Shown: positions 8,071 to 19,482, counted from the stretch's first letter. The stretch is DNA of 64,000 nt from Syntrophaceae bacterium (GCA_018436925.1 JAHDKI010000014.1:221496-285495), one strand, 5' to 3'. Translations and numbers: made by a program. The notes: generated by a model not told the origin, from the letters alone.

Positions 8071-8718
8071 ATGAGAATTATTCTACTGGGGGCGCCTGGC
8101 GCAGGAAAAGGCACGGTGGCCAAGTTATTGACCGAGTTCGACGGATCCGTACAAATATCAACCGGTGATATATTACGCTCCGCCGTGAAGGAAGGCACGC
8201 CGCTGGGCAAGAAAGCCAAAGAATTTATGGACCGGGGAGACCTTGTTCCCGATTCGCTGATTATGGACATTATGGAAGCCAGGCTTCAGGAACCGGATTG
8301 CCGGACGGGATTTATTCTTGATGGATTTCCCCGGACTATTCCACAGGCGGAAGCGCTCAAAAGCCTTTTGGCAAAACTGTCCATTCAACTTGATTTTGTC
8401 GCCAATCTGGATGTTCCGCGCGACGTCATCCTGGATCGACTGACCACTCGACGCACCTGCTGCAATCCAGCATGTCAGGCGATCTACAATGTCAAAAGCA
8501 ATCCGCCGAAAGAAGACGGAACCTGCACGCTTTGCGACCATAAAGTCATTCAGCGCGACGATGAAACTGAAGAAGCCATCAATAATCGCCTGGAAACCTA
8601 CAACGCAAAGACGGCCCCGCTGATCGGTTTTTATGAAAAAGAAGGGATGCTGAAAAATTTCCTGTCATTGAGCTCCAAAGACACAGTGGAAGAAATCAAA
8701 AAAGCCCTGAAAGGCTGA
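8071..8718 (+). CDS. adk: Adenylate kinase
   Basis: It catalyses ATP + AMP = 2 ADP in the cytoplasm. The P-loop is GAPGAGKGT near the N terminus. Further on come the AMP-binding STGDILR, the DGFPRT motif, and a LID domain with four cysteines (CC-x2-AC ... C-x2-C, about residues 129-155), so the LID is of the zinc-binding type found in Gram-positives and many anaerobes. I chose the second of two adjacent ATG codons because the GGGAGG site is spaced better for it and it gives the usual MRIILLGAPG start. It has 215 residues. The helicase gene follows 14 bases after its stop. Confidence 0.96.
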   Translation: MRIILLGAPGAGKGTVAKLLTEFDGSVQISTGDILRSAVKEGTPLGKKAKEFMDRGDLVPDSLIMDIMEARLQEPDCRTGFILDGFPRTIPQAEALKSLLAKLSIQLDFVANLDVPRDVILDRLTTRRTCCNPACQAIYNVKSNPPKEDGTCTLCDHKVIQRDDETEEAINNRLETYNAKTAPLIGFYEKEGMLKNFLSLSSKDTVEEIKKALKG

Positions 8719-8732
8719 GCCTTTCATTGCTC

Positions 8733-10697
8733 ATGATCGACTACGATAAAGAACTGAACCCGGAACAGCGGCTCGTCGTAATGGAAGAAGGCGGGCCGTT
8801 GCTCGTCCTTGCCGGCGCTGGAAGCGGAAAAACGCGAACGTTGACCTACCGGGTCGCCAGGCTTCTGGAAACCGGCATCCGACCGGAACATATTCTTCTG
8901 GCGACCTTTACCAACAAAGCCGCACGAGCCATGCTGCACCGCGTGGAAAGCCTGCTGAATCTATATACCGGAGGCATTGTAGGCGGAACGTTTCATTCGA
9001 TCGCCCATCGTTTTTTGAGACGTTTTGCCCATCGTCTGGAGTATCCGTCAAACTTCACTATCATTGACACGGAAGATGCCCGCCAGGTGATTTCGAGTGT
9101 CATGAGCGAGTTGAAGATTGACACGAAACTGTCAAAATTTCCCAAAAACAACATTATTGCCGAGATGATGAGTCTGGCCGTCAACACGCATAGCTCCCTG
9201 GATGACGTCCTGAACAGCCGATATCCTTTCTTTTTGCATCTGGCCCGGGACATCCATTCGATCGCCTGTCATTACCAGCAAAGAAAAAAAGATTTGGCCG
9301 TCATGGATTTCGATGATCTTTTGATCAATTGCCTGAGGCTCCTGCGGGAACATCCGGATATCCTGCAATCGCTCTCTCTGCAATTTCTTCATGTTTTGGT
9401 TGACGAATACCAGGATACCAATATTCTGCAGGCGGAAATCATCGATCTCCTGGCATCGGGCCATCGCAATCTGATGGTCGTGGGAGACGACTCTCAGAGT
9501 ATCTATTCATTCCGCGGGGCCAATTTCAGCAACATTATCGATTTTCCGAAACGCTATCCGGATTGCAAAATTTTCAAACTCGAAACCAATTACCGCAGCA
9601 CGCCGGAAATTCTGAATTTGGCAAACCTGTCCATCGAAAACAACGAAAACCAATTTCCAAAAGCGCTCAGGGCGGTCCGGACCGCGGGAACCCGTCCGGT
9701 GTTGGTGTCGGCGGAAAATGTCATGAGGCAGGCGGAATTCGTCGGCCAGAGAATCAATGAGCTTATGCGAGCGGGTGTGCCTGCCTGCGATATCGCTGTC
9801 CTCTACAGGGCCCATTATCATTCGATGGAAGTTCAAATGGAGTTTGTCCGCCGGGACATTCCTTTTGAGATTCGCTCCGGGATACGATTTTTCGAACAGG
9901 CCCATATTAAAGATGTCACCGCCTATATGCGTGTGATCGCCAACGGGCATGACGAGCTGGCCTGGAGACGATTGCTTCTGATGTATCCGAAAATCGGAAA
10001 AGTCACCTTCGATAAGCTGTGGCGCCGTCTATCGGCATCCGATCAGCCGCTGAAGTTGTTTTTGAGCGATGGTTACCCGGAAACTGCGCCCAAATCCGCC
10101 CAACCCGGCATCCTGGCATGCCGGCGGACCTGGCTGAAGCTGCTCGATTTGGATCTTCCGGACAGAACACCGGATAAAATCATTGATGTCCTTCTGAATA
10201 AAGCGGATTATCGAGATTATCTTCAGGATACCTATTCCGATGCGGCAGGACGCGAAGAGGATTTAATTCAACTGGGCAGTTTTGCGTCACGGTTTGCCAG
10301 CCTGGAAGATTTCCTAAATGAACTGGCTCTATTGACAAACATGTCGGAGGCGGAAGAGCTAGCGGAGCGGGACGCGGATAAAATCGTGCTCAGCACGATT
10401 CATCAGGCCAAAGGACTGGAGTGGTCTCATGTGTTTCTGATCTGGTGCGCTGACGGCATGATTCCGTTGAAACGGGCGCTGGCCGATCCCGACGGCGAGC
10501 AGGAGGAAAGGAGACTTTTCTACGTGGCGCTGACCCGGGCCAAAGACCAGCTATATCTTTGCACGCCCTGCGTGGATTACAACCGATCCACCGGCATGCT
10601 TGCGCTTGCGCCTTCACGATTCATCCGCGAATTGACGCCTCTTTCTTCAAAAGACGAACAGCGTCCGTTTGAGCAGTGGACGCTGTTCGACACCTGA
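8733..10697 (+). CDS. UvrD/Rep/PcrA-family ATP-dependent DNA helicase
   Basis: A superfamily 1A 3'-5' helicase of 654 residues. Motifs in order are the Q-motif region (LNPEQRLVV), Walker A AGAGSGKT, motif Ia (ATFTNKAA), motif II VDEYQDTN, motif III GDDSQSIYSFRGA, motif IV NYRST, motif V (TIHQAKGLEW) and motif VI (ALTRAKDQLY). It unwinds DNA in repair or replication restart. At about 650 residues it is shorter than E. coli UvrD (720) and closer to Rep (673), so I do not assign a symbol. I chose the ATG at 8733 over a TTG two codons earlier. It is convergent with aspS, with 22 bases between the stops. Confidence 0.93.
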   Translation: MIDYDKELNPEQRLVVMEEGGPLLVLAGAGSGKTRTLTYRVARLLETGIRPEHILLATFTNKAARAMLHRVESLLNLYTGGIVGGTFHSIAHRFLRRFAHRLEYPSNFTIIDTEDARQVISSVMSELKIDTKLSKFPKNNIIAEMMSLAVNTHSSLDDVLNSRYPFFLHLARDIHSIACHYQQRKKDLAVMDFDDLLINCLRLLREHPDILQSLSLQFLHVLVDEYQDTNILQAEIIDLLASGHRNLMVVGDDSQSIYSFRGANFSNIIDFPKRYPDCKIFKLETNYRSTPEILNLANLSIENNENQFPKALRAVRTAGTRPVLVSAENVMRQAEFVGQRINELMRAGVPACDIAVLYRAHYHSMEVQMEFVRRDIPFEIRSGIRFFEQAHIKDVTAYMRVIANGHDELAWRRLLLMYPKIGKVTFDKLWRRLSASDQPLKLFLSDGYPETAPKSAQPGILACRRTWLKLLDLDLPDRTPDKIIDVLLNKADYRDYLQDTYSDAAGREEDLIQLGSFASRFASLEDFLNELALLTNMSEAEELAERDADKIVLSTIHQAKGLEWSHVFLIWCADGMIPLKRALADPDGEQEERRLFYVALTRAKDQLYLCTPCVDYNRSTGMLALAPSRFIRELTPLSSKDEQRPFEQWTLFDT

Positions 10698-10719
10698 TTC
10701 ATTTGACTCGGTCAATCCA

Positions 10720-12492
10720 TCACACGATCTTCAAAGACAGTTCCATCAGCTGTTCGATACCGACTTTCGACGGGGCATCCGACATCAGGCATGAGGCTTT
10801 CTGTGTTTTGGGAAAGGCGATCACATCCCGGATGGACTCGGCTTTCGTCATAATCATCGTCAGCCGATCCAGTCCGAAAGCCAGGCCGCCGTGCGGCGGC
10901 GCGCCGTATTCCAGGGCATCAAGCAAGAAGCCGAACTTCACTCGCGCTTCGTCTTCTTTCAGACCCAGTGCGCTGAAAACCTCGGCCTGAACATCCTTGC
11001 GGTGAATACGGATGCTCCCTCCGCCGATTTCCGATCCGTTTAAAACCAGGTCGTAGGCTCTGGCGCGGACTTTGCCCGGATCGGTCGAAATCAACGGCAG
11101 GTCTTCCAAGAAGGGCGACGTGAAAGGGTGGTGGGTGGAAACGAACCGCTTTTCGGATTCGGAATATTCCATCAGAGGAAATTCGGTGACCCAGGTAAAT
11201 CCCAGGGCGTCCGGATCAATAAGATTCAATTTTTTTGCCAGATGCACACGCAGGTTGCCCAGGGTTTCGTTGACGACCTTCGGCACGTCCGCAACAAAGA
11301 AGATCGTATCGCCGACATGGGCGTCCAGGGCGCCGACAATGCCCGAAACTTCTTCCGGAGATAAAAACTTGTAGATGGGCGATGTCCAGTCGGAGGCGTT
11401 GATTCGGGCCCAGGCCAATCCTTTGGCGCCGTAAATGGCGACAAAATCCTTGAGGCTGTCGAGATCCTTGCGGGACAAAGAGGAAGCCTTTTCCGCTTTG
11501 ATGGCTTTAATCAGCCCCCCCGATGCAGCAACTTCATTGAAGAGTTTGAAACCGGAATTTTTAACCACGGGTGTGATGTCCACAATCTCCATGCCGAAGC
11601 GGACATCAGGATTGTCTTTCCCGTAACGGCTGATGGCCTGAGCGTAGGTGAGACGCGGGAAGGGAAGGGCCAGATCCTTGTTCAGACATTCTTTAAAAAT
11701 GGCCGCCATCAGACCTTCCATCATGGACATGATATCCTCTTCCGAGATAAAGGACATTTCCACGTCGATCTGGGTGAATTCAGGCTGCCGATCGGCCCGC
11801 AGATCCTCGTCACGGAAGCATTTAACGATCTGATAGTAGCGGTCAAAACCCGATACCATCAACAACTGCTTGAAAATCTGAGGAGACTGCGGCAACGCAT
11901 AGAACATACCCTTCGAAATACGGCTGGGAACCAGATAATCACGCGCGCCTTCGGGCGTGCTTTTGGTCAGAAAGGGCGTTTCCACTTCAATAAAGCCGTT
12001 ATTTTCAAAATATCGCCGGGTGGCCGCGGCCAGGCGGCTGCGCAAAAACAGATTCTTCTGAACCGACGGCCGTCTTAAATCCAGATAACGGTACTTCAGA
12101 CGCACGTTTTCCGAAATGTCTTCTTCATCAAATGAAAAAGGCGGCGTTTTAGAATCGTTGAGAATCTCCAGTTCGGAGACGACAACCTCCACTTTTCCGG
12201 TGGACAAAAGAGGATTTTCCATCCCTTCAGGTCTTTGGCGGACTTTCCCTTTTACGGCAAGGACATACTCACTGCGGATTTTATGCGCCTCCGAATGGAC
12301 CGCCTCTCCGGCTTCCGGATTGAACACAACCTGAACGATGCCTTCGCGATCGCGCAAATCCACAAAGATGACACCGCCGTGATCCCGTCTGCGATGGGTC
12401 CAACCCATCAAAACCACTTCCGCGCCGACATCTTCCGGGCTGACACAGCCGCAGTAATGGGTGCGTTTATCACGCTGAATAAAGGAACTCAC
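10720..12492 (-). CDS. aspS: Aspartyl-tRNA synthetase
   Basis: A class IIb synthetase of 590 residues, the usual bacterial length. The N-terminal OB-fold anticodon domain is followed by motif 2 ([18 protein letters not shown]), the bacterial GAD insertion (about residues 290-420), and motif 3 ([13 protein letters not shown]) near the C terminus. It charges tRNA-Asp in the cytoplasm. Many bacteria without a separate asparaginyl synthetase use a non-discriminating form that also charges tRNA-Asn; which type this is cannot be read with confidence here. Its ATG overlaps the hisS stop by 4 bases, so hisS-aspS are translated together, as in many bacteria. Confidence 0.97.
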   Translation of the reverse strand: MSSFIQRDKRTHYCGCVSPEDVGAEVVLMGWTHRRRDHGGVIFVDLRDREGIVQVVFNPEAGEAVHSEAHKIRSEYVLAVKGKVRQRPEGMENPLLSTGKVEVVVSELEILNDSKTPPFSFDEEDISENVRLKYRYLDLRRPSVQKNLFLRSRLAAATRRYFENNGFIEVETPFLTKSTPEGARDYLVPSRISKGMFYALPQSPQIFKQLLMVSGFDRYYQIVKCFRDEDLRADRQPEFTQIDVEMSFISEEDIMSMMEGLMAAIFKECLNKDLALPFPRLTYAQAISRYGKDNPDVRFGMEIVDITPVVKNSGFKLFNEVAASGGLIKAIKAEKASSLSRKDLDSLKDFVAIYGAKGLAWARINASDWTSPIYKFLSPEEVSGIVGALDAHVGDTIFFVADVPKVVNETLGNLRVHLAKKLNLIDPDALGFTWVTEFPLMEYSESEKRFVSTHHPFTSPFLEDLPLISTDPGKVRARAYDLVLNGSEIGGGSIRIHRKDVQAEVFSALGLKEDEARVKFGFLLDALEYGAPPHGGLAFGLDRLTMIMTKAESIRDVIAFPKTQKASCLMSDAPSKVGIEQLMELSLKIV

Positions 12493-13760
12493 AAAATTAC
12501 CTCGCTTTTCAAAATGTTGATCAAGGCCTCCGGAAGGCTTTCCAAAAGCAGATCTTGCTGATTTTTTGTTTTCATGTTGCGCAATACGGCACGCCCGCTG
12601 TCCATTTCCGAATCGCCGATGATCAGAGTAAAAGCGCTTTGCATCTTATCGGCCCGCTTCATCTGGCTTTTGAGGCTTTTCCCGGAATAATCCGTCGCCG
12701 CTGTGAAGCCCGAACGCCTGAGAAGACCGGTTAGTTTAAAAGCGAATTTTAGCGCCCGCGTTCCCAGGGCAGCGACAAAGATATCCGTCTTTCCGACATT
12801 TTCCTCTGTATCGGGAAGACAGGTTAAAAGGCGTTCCATGCCGATTCCGAAACCGACTCCGGCAACATCCGGCCCCCCAAGAAGAGCGACCAGGCCGTCA
12901 TAACGGCCGCCTCCGGCAAGGGAATTCTGTGCTCCGAGTTTACCGGATTTAACTTCAAAAGCGGTTTTGGTGTAATAATCCAGCCCCCGAACCATGTTGG
13001 AATTGACGGCATATTCCAGGTTCAGGTCGTCGAGAAACCCTTTGACCCTGTCAAAATGATCCAAGCACTCCGGGCAGAGATGATCCAAAATCCTCGGCGC
13101 GTCGGAAATGATCCGTCCGCACGCTTCGACCTTGCAGTCAAACACGCGCAGAGGATTGGTGGTCAGGCGTCTTTGACAATCCGGACACAGTCCGTCCTGA
13201 AATTGCCCGAGGTACGCCACGACTGCCCGGGAAAAGCCGGGTCGGCAGTCTTTACAGCCCAGCGAATTGATTTCCAGGGAAAGGTTTTCAACGCCCGCGA
13301 CATCGAGAAAATGCATCAACATGAAGATGACTTCCGCGTCCGATGCCGGGGTGTCGTCTCCGAAAACCTCGACGTCGATTTGATGGAACTGGCGGTATCG
13401 TCCTTTTTGAGGTCTTTCCCGGCGAAACATCGGGCCGATTGTGAACAGCTTGGTGACCGGTTCAGCGGAAGCCAGATTATGTTCAACATAGGCGCGAATG
13501 ACGCAGGCCGTTGCTTCCGGCCGAAGGGTCAGGAGCTCCTCATCGCGATCCCTAAACGTGTACATTTCCTTTTCGACAATGTCCGTGGCTTCGCCGATAC
13601 TCCGCTGAAAAAGGGCCGTTTTTTCCATGATCGGCACTCGGATCTCATGAAATCCAAAACGCTCGAAAATCGCACGGGCCGTCGTCTCCACCTTTTGCCA
13701 CCCGGGCGTTTCCGAAGGCAGGATATCTTTGATCCCCTTGACTGCTGTAATTTTATCCAT
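12489..13760 (-). CDS. hisS: Histidyl-tRNA synthetase
   Basis: A class II synthetase of 423 residues. It shows the N-terminal GIKDILP, motif 2 ([20 protein letters not shown]), the histidine-binding [11 protein letters not shown], and the GGGRYDGL loop, ending in a class IIa anticodon-binding domain. The insertion contains four cysteines (CKDC ... CPDC). I prefer the ATG at 13760, since an AGGA site lies 7 bases before it, whereas the ATG two codons upstream is too close to that site. It is first in the hisS-aspS operon, and a probable promoter lies in the 62 bases separating it from comEC. Confidence 0.96.
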   Translation of the reverse strand: MDKITAVKGIKDILPSETPGWQKVETTARAIFERFGFHEIRVPIMEKTALFQRSIGEATDIVEKEMYTFRDRDEELLTLRPEATACVIRAYVEHNLASAEPVTKLFTIGPMFRRERPQKGRYRQFHQIDVEVFGDDTPASDAEVIFMLMHFLDVAGVENLSLEINSLGCKDCRPGFSRAVVAYLGQFQDGLCPDCQRRLTTNPLRVFDCKVEACGRIISDAPRILDHLCPECLDHFDRVKGFLDDLNLEYAVNSNMVRGLDYYTKTAFEVKSGKLGAQNSLAGGGRYDGLVALLGGPDVAGVGFGIGMERLLTCLPDTEENVGKTDIFVAALGTRALKFAFKLTGLLRRSGFTAATDYSGKSLKSQMKRADKMQSAFTLIIGDSEMDSGRAVLRNMKTKNQQDLLLESLPEALINILKSEVIL

Positions 13761-13786
13761 TGGCATATCCTAAAATAAATCGACAA

Positions 13787-13815
13787 CTTTTAGCACATCG
13801 CCCGTTTGTTGGCAA
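13787..13815 (-). promoter_or_regulatory. Possible sigma-70 promoter for hisS-aspS
   Basis: On the minus strand, TTGCCA (plus coordinates 13810-13815) and TAAAAG (13787-13792) are 17 bases apart and lie just upstream of hisS. The boxes match consensus only in part. Confidence 0.4.
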
Positions 13816-13822
13816 TGAAATA

Positions 13823-16318
13823 TTAAGGCGATGCGCAGGCGGAGGCGGCTTGCCGGAAGCAGTCGATGCCTATGATCGCTTCGTCTGAAACGCGCAAACG
13901 GACTGCGCCGTTGAGGTCCGTTCGAAAGATCGCATAACCGTGCTTTTCGTAGCGATCAAGAACCTCCGGATGAGGATGACGGAAAATATTGTTATTGCCG
14001 CAACTTATAATCGCCAATCGGCCGGCGACCCTTTGCACAAAGCCCTGGGAACTGGAATAACGAGAGCCGTGATGAGGCGCCAAGAGGATATCGCTTTTTA
14101 AATCGCCGACCGAGGCGACCAGACGGGCTTCAACCTTTGAAGAAATGTCGCCGGGAAGCAAAAAAGCGGTTTGACCAAAGACGATTCTCATCACCACCGA
14201 CGCGTCGTTCTCCTCATCATGAGATGGTGGCAAGCCAGAATCTCCAAAACCGGGATCGGGGCCCAGGAAGAAAATGACGGCTTTTCCGATTTCGACGGGC
14301 AAAGAGCCGGAGGAGACTATTTTATGTTCTATGGATTGGTCGGAGATAATCTTTTCCCATGCCGCGTAAAGCTCGTCGGAGGATTTCATTCCATTGGACC
14401 ATATCTGGCCAACGTCAAAATGTCGGGTAATGTAGATCAGTCCCTGGAGGTGGTCCGGATGAGGATGCGTCAAAACAACCACATCGATTTTTCGGATCCT
14501 TTTCGCGTAAAGAAAAGGAGCGATGACGAATCGTCCCATATCGAAAGAACTGTCATGAAAGCCGCCTCCGTCAATTAGCATATTGAATCCACCTGGAAAC
14601 TCAATGAGCGTGGACGCTCCCTGTCCGACATCGATCGCGGTGATGCTCATCTCCTTGGATAAACGGGGTCTGACACTCCAATATCCAATATCCGCGATCA
14701 GCAAAACCAGGCATGCGGCAAAAGACCATCGAATCAGCCTCTTTCTATTTCGAGACAGTGTTTTGCCCTCTTCAGACATGGAACCGATCCATTTGGCGAA
14801 CAGCCAGACGATCAGGTAGAAAATGACGATCTCAGCAGCGTTCGGACGAACAATGGACACTGACGAACAGGGCAAATAGGATAGTTTCTCCAGCAGAGTA
14901 AAACACCAACCGGCAATAAAAGAGGCCGCCTCAATCAACCCTCCGGCCAAAGCGGGACAAAGCCAGGATGTGGCCAGAAAGATCAGCATCAGGCCAAGTG
15001 TCGCAAACCCCAAAAGCGGAACCGCAATGATATTTGAAAGAAGCGCCACGACGGACACCCGGTTAAAATAGTAGGCAAGAATCGGCATGGTTCCAATCAT
15101 TGCCGCGGCGGATACTAGAAAAAAAAGAGAGAGTCTGCCCAAAAGGCGATGCCTGAAACCGACTGACCGGTCATCCGGATGAGGCAAATAGGCCTGAAAT
15201 CTAGGCACCAGATAAAGAATGGAAAAGACGGCGGCAAATGACAACTGAAAAGAAACTTCAAAGAGCGCCTGGGGCCGGATGGTCAAGATGATGAGGGCAG
15301 CCAAAAAGAGCGTGTTGAGGGCATGCCGCGCACGACCGGCAATGAGGGCGACCACAAGCGCTGCTGCCGCAATCATCGCGCGCAGCACCGGCGTTTGCAT
15401 GCCGGTAATGAATGCATACAAGACCACCGGCAACAATGCGCCCAGCGCGGCTATTTTTGAAACAGGCCATCTGAGCATCAGATATTCCGACCGTTTCAAA
15501 ATCCAGAGCAGCAAAAAAAAGGCGCAGCTCCAGACGATACCCACATGCAGTCCGGATACGGCCAGAATATGGGCTGCGCCGGTTGCAGCAAAAACATCTC
15601 TTACCCTGGGGCTGATTGCAGAGGATTCCCCCAGCGCCATCGCCAGCAGAATATCCCGAGACGGTGTCTCGGAGCGCTCGACAATGGTTTCCCTGGCCTG
15701 TTGTCTGACGGCACGAATGACGCCGAAAAGATCATTGGATGGCACACGTCGAATCAGAACGATATCCGCAGGAGAAGACGCCTGGGCGCTGGCATAGATC
15801 CCTTTGCGGGCCAGGTGACGGGCATAATCGAATCCACCGGGGTTTTGAAACGTTGATATTTCCCGGATGGCGCCGATAAAACGGATATAGTCACCCTCCT
15901 GAAAACCGGCGCCTGATTGCACGGATAAACGAATATCGCCCGAAAGCGAACGATATCTTTGATCGGCAAAAATCCGCAGACAGCGCATGGTCAGGACTGC
16001 TGTGCCGGTGTCTTTGTAACGTCTGTCCAGCACAAACCCTTCAACGGCGACTTTTCCTTTTCCGATCAGATGAACAACATGATTTTGATCTTTGAACACA
16101 TCCGGATTCCTCTGATGGTGAAGGGCGCCGGACGCGGCAACCGTTATGCAAATCAGCAAAACCGATCCTTGGATATGCCGACGCCGAAGGCACCAGGGCA
16201 AAGCGAAAAGGGGGACCAGTGCAAAAAGAAGCAAAACCAGACGAGGCGGGTTAGCGTACTCACCGGCGAGTATGCCCGCGATCAGTGCGGCAAGAAGGGG
16301 CGTCAAGGGATGGCGCAT
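13823..16318 (-). CDS. comEC: ComEC/Rec2-type DNA internalisation protein
   Basis: An 831-residue inner-membrane protein with the three-part layout of ComEC: an N-terminal domain of about 200 residues (DUF4131) after two hydrophobic helices, a polytopic competence domain (about 220-520), and a C-terminal metallo-beta-lactamase domain with DVGQG, LIDGG and HPHPDH. In naturally competent bacteria ComEC forms the channel that passes single-stranded DNA inward. The ATG at 16318 has GTGGGA at good spacing; a GTG four codons earlier is the alternative. It is divergent from the pilS-like gene. Whether this organism is competent cannot be decided from this window. Confidence 0.93.
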   Translation of the reverse strand: MRHPLTPLLAALIAGILAGEYANPPRLVLLLFALVPLFALPWCLRRRHIQGSVLLICITVAASGALHHQRNPDVFKDQNHVVHLIGKGKVAVEGFVLDRRYKDTGTAVLTMRCLRIFADQRYRSLSGDIRLSVQSGAGFQEGDYIRFIGAIREISTFQNPGGFDYARHLARKGIYASAQASSPADIVLIRRVPSNDLFGVIRAVRQQARETIVERSETPSRDILLAMALGESSAISPRVRDVFAATGAAHILAVSGLHVGIVWSCAFFLLLWILKRSEYLMLRWPVSKIAALGALLPVVLYAFITGMQTPVLRAMIAAAALVVALIAGRARHALNTLFLAALIILTIRPQALFEVSFQLSFAAVFSILYLVPRFQAYLPHPDDRSVGFRHRLLGRLSLFFLVSAAAMIGTMPILAYYFNRVSVVALLSNIIAVPLLGFATLGLMLIFLATSWLCPALAGGLIEAASFIAGWCFTLLEKLSYLPCSSVSIVRPNAAEIVIFYLIVWLFAKWIGSMSEEGKTLSRNRKRLIRWSFAACLVLLIADIGYWSVRPRLSKEMSITAIDVGQGASTLIEFPGGFNMLIDGGGFHDSSFDMGRFVIAPFLYAKRIRKIDVVVLTHPHPDHLQGLIYITRHFDVGQIWSNGMKSSDELYAAWEKIISDQSIEHKIVSSGSLPVEIGKAVIFFLGPDPGFGDSGLPPSHDEENDASVVMRIVFGQTAFLLPGDISSKVEARLVASVGDLKSDILLAPHHGSRYSSSQGFVQRVAGRLAIISCGNNNIFRHPHPEVLDRYEKHGYAIFRTDLNGAVRLRVSDEAIIGIDCFRQAASACASP

Positions 16319-16415
16319 GTTTGTTCCCACATGAAAATGCCGTTTTAATAATTAGCCAAAACCGAGAAAATATTATACCATCATGCCCGCATCAAACACC
16401 TTTCGGGGATGAACT

Positions 16416-18080
16416 ATGCGCCTGGAGATTCAGGAATACGACAAAAACCGACATCGTCTCAAGCTTCTGATCATCGGCCGGGGAGTCGTCCTTGCCTTTT
16501 TTCTCGCGGGCGCCGTCTTCACCGATGTTTTCGAGCCGTCGTATTTTATCTCTCGCGATATCTTTCAGATTTTATATGTTGTTATCGGTCTGATTTATAT
16601 TCTGTCCGCTTTCTATGCTTATTTGCTGAAAAAAGACAAATATTTTTTGCTCAATATCTATCTTCAGCTCGCGGTCGATATTATTCTGATTACTTTTGTG
16701 GTTTATCTCACCGGCAGCATCGGCAGCAATTATTCGCTCCTTTACACGCTCGTCATTATTTTTTCCGTGATCTTTCTGGGGCGGAGCGGCGGACTGATTG
16801 TGGCATCCGTGGCCAGCATTGCCTACGGGGTTCTTCTGGATCTTGAGTACTATCGAATCATTCCCACGATCTTTTCGGCGGGTCGCGACTATTCGGTCAA
16901 TTCGGCAGACGTCTTTGTCCGGATTGTGGTTCACATCATTTCCTTTTACGTTATCGCGCTCCTGGCCAGTCTGGTGGTTGAACAGGAAAAGAAAACGCGA
17001 TCGCTTCTGGAGGAAAAGGAATCCGCGTTCAATCAACTGGATCTGCTGTTTAGAAGCATTATCGAATCCGTCGATACGGGGATTTTAACGGTGAATCTTC
17101 AAGGGAGGATTAAAACCTTCAACCGGGCCGCCGAGGACATCACGGGACTGCAACGCAAGGCCGTGGAGAACAGAAGGATCGATGAAATTTTTCCCGCATT
17201 TTCTCCATTTATCATGCAAAAGCGCGCCGACTTTTCCCGAACCCGCGCTGAAACTCGAATCCAAGGCAGGAAAGACGAAGAAATCTTTGTCGGCTGTTCC
17301 GTGTCGCCCCTGAAAGATCGCCACGGCCGTCAGATCGGTTACATTCTTATTTTTCAGGATCTCACCGAAATCAAGATCATGGAGGAGAGACTGGAAAAAA
17401 GCAGGAGATTGGCGCTTATTGGTGAGATGGCGGCGGGACTGGCTCATGAAATGAGAAATCCCCTGGCCTCGATTACCGGATCCATTCAATTACTCGCCCA
17501 CAGCGGACATGCGGATGAAACGGAAAAAAGGCTTATGCAGATTATCCTCCGCGGCAAAGACCAGCTTGATCATTTCGTTCAGGATTTTCTTCTTCTGGCG
17601 CGGCCTGTGCCGCAGGGACGTGAAGTGGTCGATGTCAACGCTGTGGCTCATGAAACGCTCGACAGTTTGTCCATCGCCCCCGATTGGAAACAGGACATTT
17701 CGATTCATCGTCACTTCGGACCGGAAAACAAGATTGCCGCCAGCGTGGAACCGGTGCGCCAGATTATCCGGAACCTGGTTCTCAACGGCGCGCAATCCAT
17801 AGACGGCGATGGAAATCTTTCTATTTCCATTCAAACCCTGACGCAAAACAGCCGTCATTCTTTTCTTGAAATCAAAGTCACCGACACGGGTTGCGGAATC
17901 GAACAAAAAGATTTAGAAAAAATCTTTGAACCCTTCTTTACGAACAAGGAAGGCGGAACGGGGCTGGGTCTGGCTATCGTAAGCCGGATTGTAGACGGCT
18001 ACGGAGGCAAGATAGAAGTCGAAAGCCTGATCAATCAAGGAACATCCATATGCGTCCGGCTTCCCGTTTCACAGACCTGA
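16416..18080 (+). CDS. PilS/NtrB-like sensor histidine kinase with PAS domain
   Basis: A 554-residue sensor. About six membrane segments lie within residues 20-195. A PAS domain (about 210-320, LLFRSIIESVDTGIL) follows, then HisKA with the phospho-acceptor in GLAHEMRNPL (about residue 350), and HATPase with N-, G1 (DTGCGI) and G2 (GGTGLGLAI) boxes. The layout matches PilS, which controls pilin transcription with PilR. It lies 25 bases upstream of a sigma-54 activator gene, clearly its partner. A GGGGAT site precedes the ATG. Placement beside comEC fits a pilus or DNA-uptake link, but the true signal and targets are unknown. Confidence 0.9.
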   Translation: MRLEIQEYDKNRHRLKLLIIGRGVVLAFFLAGAVFTDVFEPSYFISRDIFQILYVVIGLIYILSAFYAYLLKKDKYFLLNIYLQLAVDIILITFVVYLTGSIGSNYSLLYTLVIIFSVIFLGRSGGLIVASVASIAYGVLLDLEYYRIIPTIFSAGRDYSVNSADVFVRIVVHIISFYVIALLASLVVEQEKKTRSLLEEKESAFNQLDLLFRSIIESVDTGILTVNLQGRIKTFNRAAEDITGLQRKAVENRRIDEIFPAFSPFIMQKRADFSRTRAETRIQGRKDEEIFVGCSVSPLKDRHGRQIGYILIFQDLTEIKIMEERLEKSRRLALIGEMAAGLAHEMRNPLASITGSIQLLAHSGHADETEKRLMQIILRGKDQLDHFVQDFLLLARPVPQGREVVDVNAVAHETLDSLSIAPDWKQDISIHRHFGPENKIAASVEPVRQIIRNLVLNGAQSIDGDGNLSISIQTLTQNSRHSFLEIKVTDTGCGIEQKDLEKIFEPFFTNKEGGTGLGLAIVSRIVDGYGGKIEVESLINQGTSICVRLPVSQT

Positions 18081-18105
18081 AAAAAAGCAGACGAGGAGAA
18101 CATTC

Positions 18106-19482
18106 GTGGCAAAAATTCTTATATTGGACGACGATCAGGGCATGAGGGAGTTTATGGAAATCATGCTCACCAAGGAAGGCTACGAGGTTACCTCCGTCGA
18201 GTCTCCCGTCAAGGCCATCGCGATGTGCCGAAAAACCGCCTATGACCTTGTGATCACAGATCTGAAAATGCCGAAAATCGACGGCATCGAGTTTCTTAAA
18301 ACGATCAAAGACCAACGGCCGGAAACAGTCGTCATTCTCATTACCGCTTATGCGTCCGGTGAAACCGCCATCAACGCCATGAAGGAGGGCGCCTTTGATT
18401 ATGTGGAAAAGGGCGGCAACATCGAAGAGCTTAAGGCCATCATCCGTCATGCCCTGACGAAAAACGGCATAGCGCCGGACGAACAGGCGATACAGGAACC
18501 CACGCATACTCCCTTTTCCGGCATGATCGGCACCAGTCGGGAAATGGCAAAAATATTCAGCACGATTAAAAAGGTGGCCGACACACCGGCCAATATTCTG
18601 ATTCTGGGGGAAAGCGGAACCGGCAAGGAACTCGTCGCACGCGCCATTCACGCCAACTCCAAGAGATCCAAAATGCCCTTCATGGCCATCAACAGCGGCG
18701 GCATTCCGGAAAATCTTCTGGAAAGCGAATTGTTCGGTTATATGAAGGGCTCCTTCACCGGCGCCTATAACGACCGGCCGGGGCTTTTTGAACTGGCCCG
18801 GGGCGGTACGATTTTTCTCGACGAAATAGGCGAACTGCCGCCGGTTTTGCAGGTGAAACTGCTTCGCGTGGTTCAGGAAAAAAGCTTCCGGCGCATCGGC
18901 GGCTCTGAGGACATCAAAGTTGACGTCCGCATTATCTCCGCAACCAATCAGAACCTTCAGCAGAAGGTTCGGAAAGGAGAGTTCCGTGAAGATCTCTTCT
19001 TCCGGCTCAACGTCATTCCCATCCACATGCCTCCGCTTCGGGAAAGAAAAGAAGACATCCCCCTTTTGACGAGACACTTTATCGAAAAATATGCGCGGGA
19101 ATTCGGCAAAGAAGTCCGGATGATCTCGTCATACGCGATGGAGCTGCTCATGAATTACGCCTTTCCGGGAAATATCCGGGAACTGGAAAACATCATTGAA
19201 CGCGGCGTGGCTATGGAAACGTCAAATATTATTCTGCCGGAAAGCCTTGTCATTACGTCCGACCCGACTCAACAGACAAAAGATGTGGAGCCGGAAATTC
19301 CGGAAAAAGGGATGGATTTAAACGCGGAGCTCGAAAAGATTGAACGACGCATCATCGAGAAAGCGCTCATCCGATGCCGCGGGTCAAAAACCCGGACAGC
19401 GGAACTTCTGGGCGTCACCTTCGATTCTCTGCGCTACCGGATCGAAAAACTGGGCATCAATCAAGAGGATAATCCTGCCTAG
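18106..19482 (+). CDS. PilR/NtrC-like sigma-54-dependent response regulator
   Basis: A 458-residue activator of sigma-54 promoters. The receiver domain (1-120) has the acidic pocket DDD and phospho-acceptor Asp52 in ITDLKMP. The AAA domain has Walker A GESGTGKE, the sigma-54 contact loop GSFTGA (Ser in place of the common Ala in GAFTGA) and Walker [18 protein letters not shown]-type helix-turn-helix forms the C terminus ([23 protein letters not shown]). The start is GTG with a GAGGAG site 7-8 bases before it. It acts with the histidine kinase gene immediately upstream. GSFTGA is a known natural variant. Confidence 0.92.
   Translation: MAKILILDDDQGMREFMEIMLTKEGYEVTSVESPVKAIAMCRKTAYDLVITDLKMPKIDGIEFLKTIKDQRPETVVILITAYASGETAINAMKEGAFDYVEKGGNIEELKAIIRHALTKNGIAPDEQAIQEPTHTPFSGMIGTSREMAKIFSTIKKVADTPANILILGESGTGKELVARAIHANSKRSKMPFMAINSGGIPENLLESELFGYMKGSFTGAYNDRPGLFELARGGTIFLDEIGELPPVLQVKLLRVVQEKSFRRIGGSEDIKVDVRIISATNQNLQQKVRKGEFREDLFFRLNVIPIHMPPLRERKEDIPLLTRHFIEKYAREFGKEVRMISSYAMELLMNYAFPGNIRELENIIERGVAMETSNIILPESLVITSDPTQQTKDVEPEIPEKGMDLNAELEKIERRIIEKALIRCRGSKTRTAELLGVTFDSLRYRIEKLGINQEDNPA

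Noticed and set aside
18031..19077. A long minus-strand frame (348 codons) opposite the sigma-54 activator
   Set aside because: It is a shadow of the strongly conserved response regulator gene.
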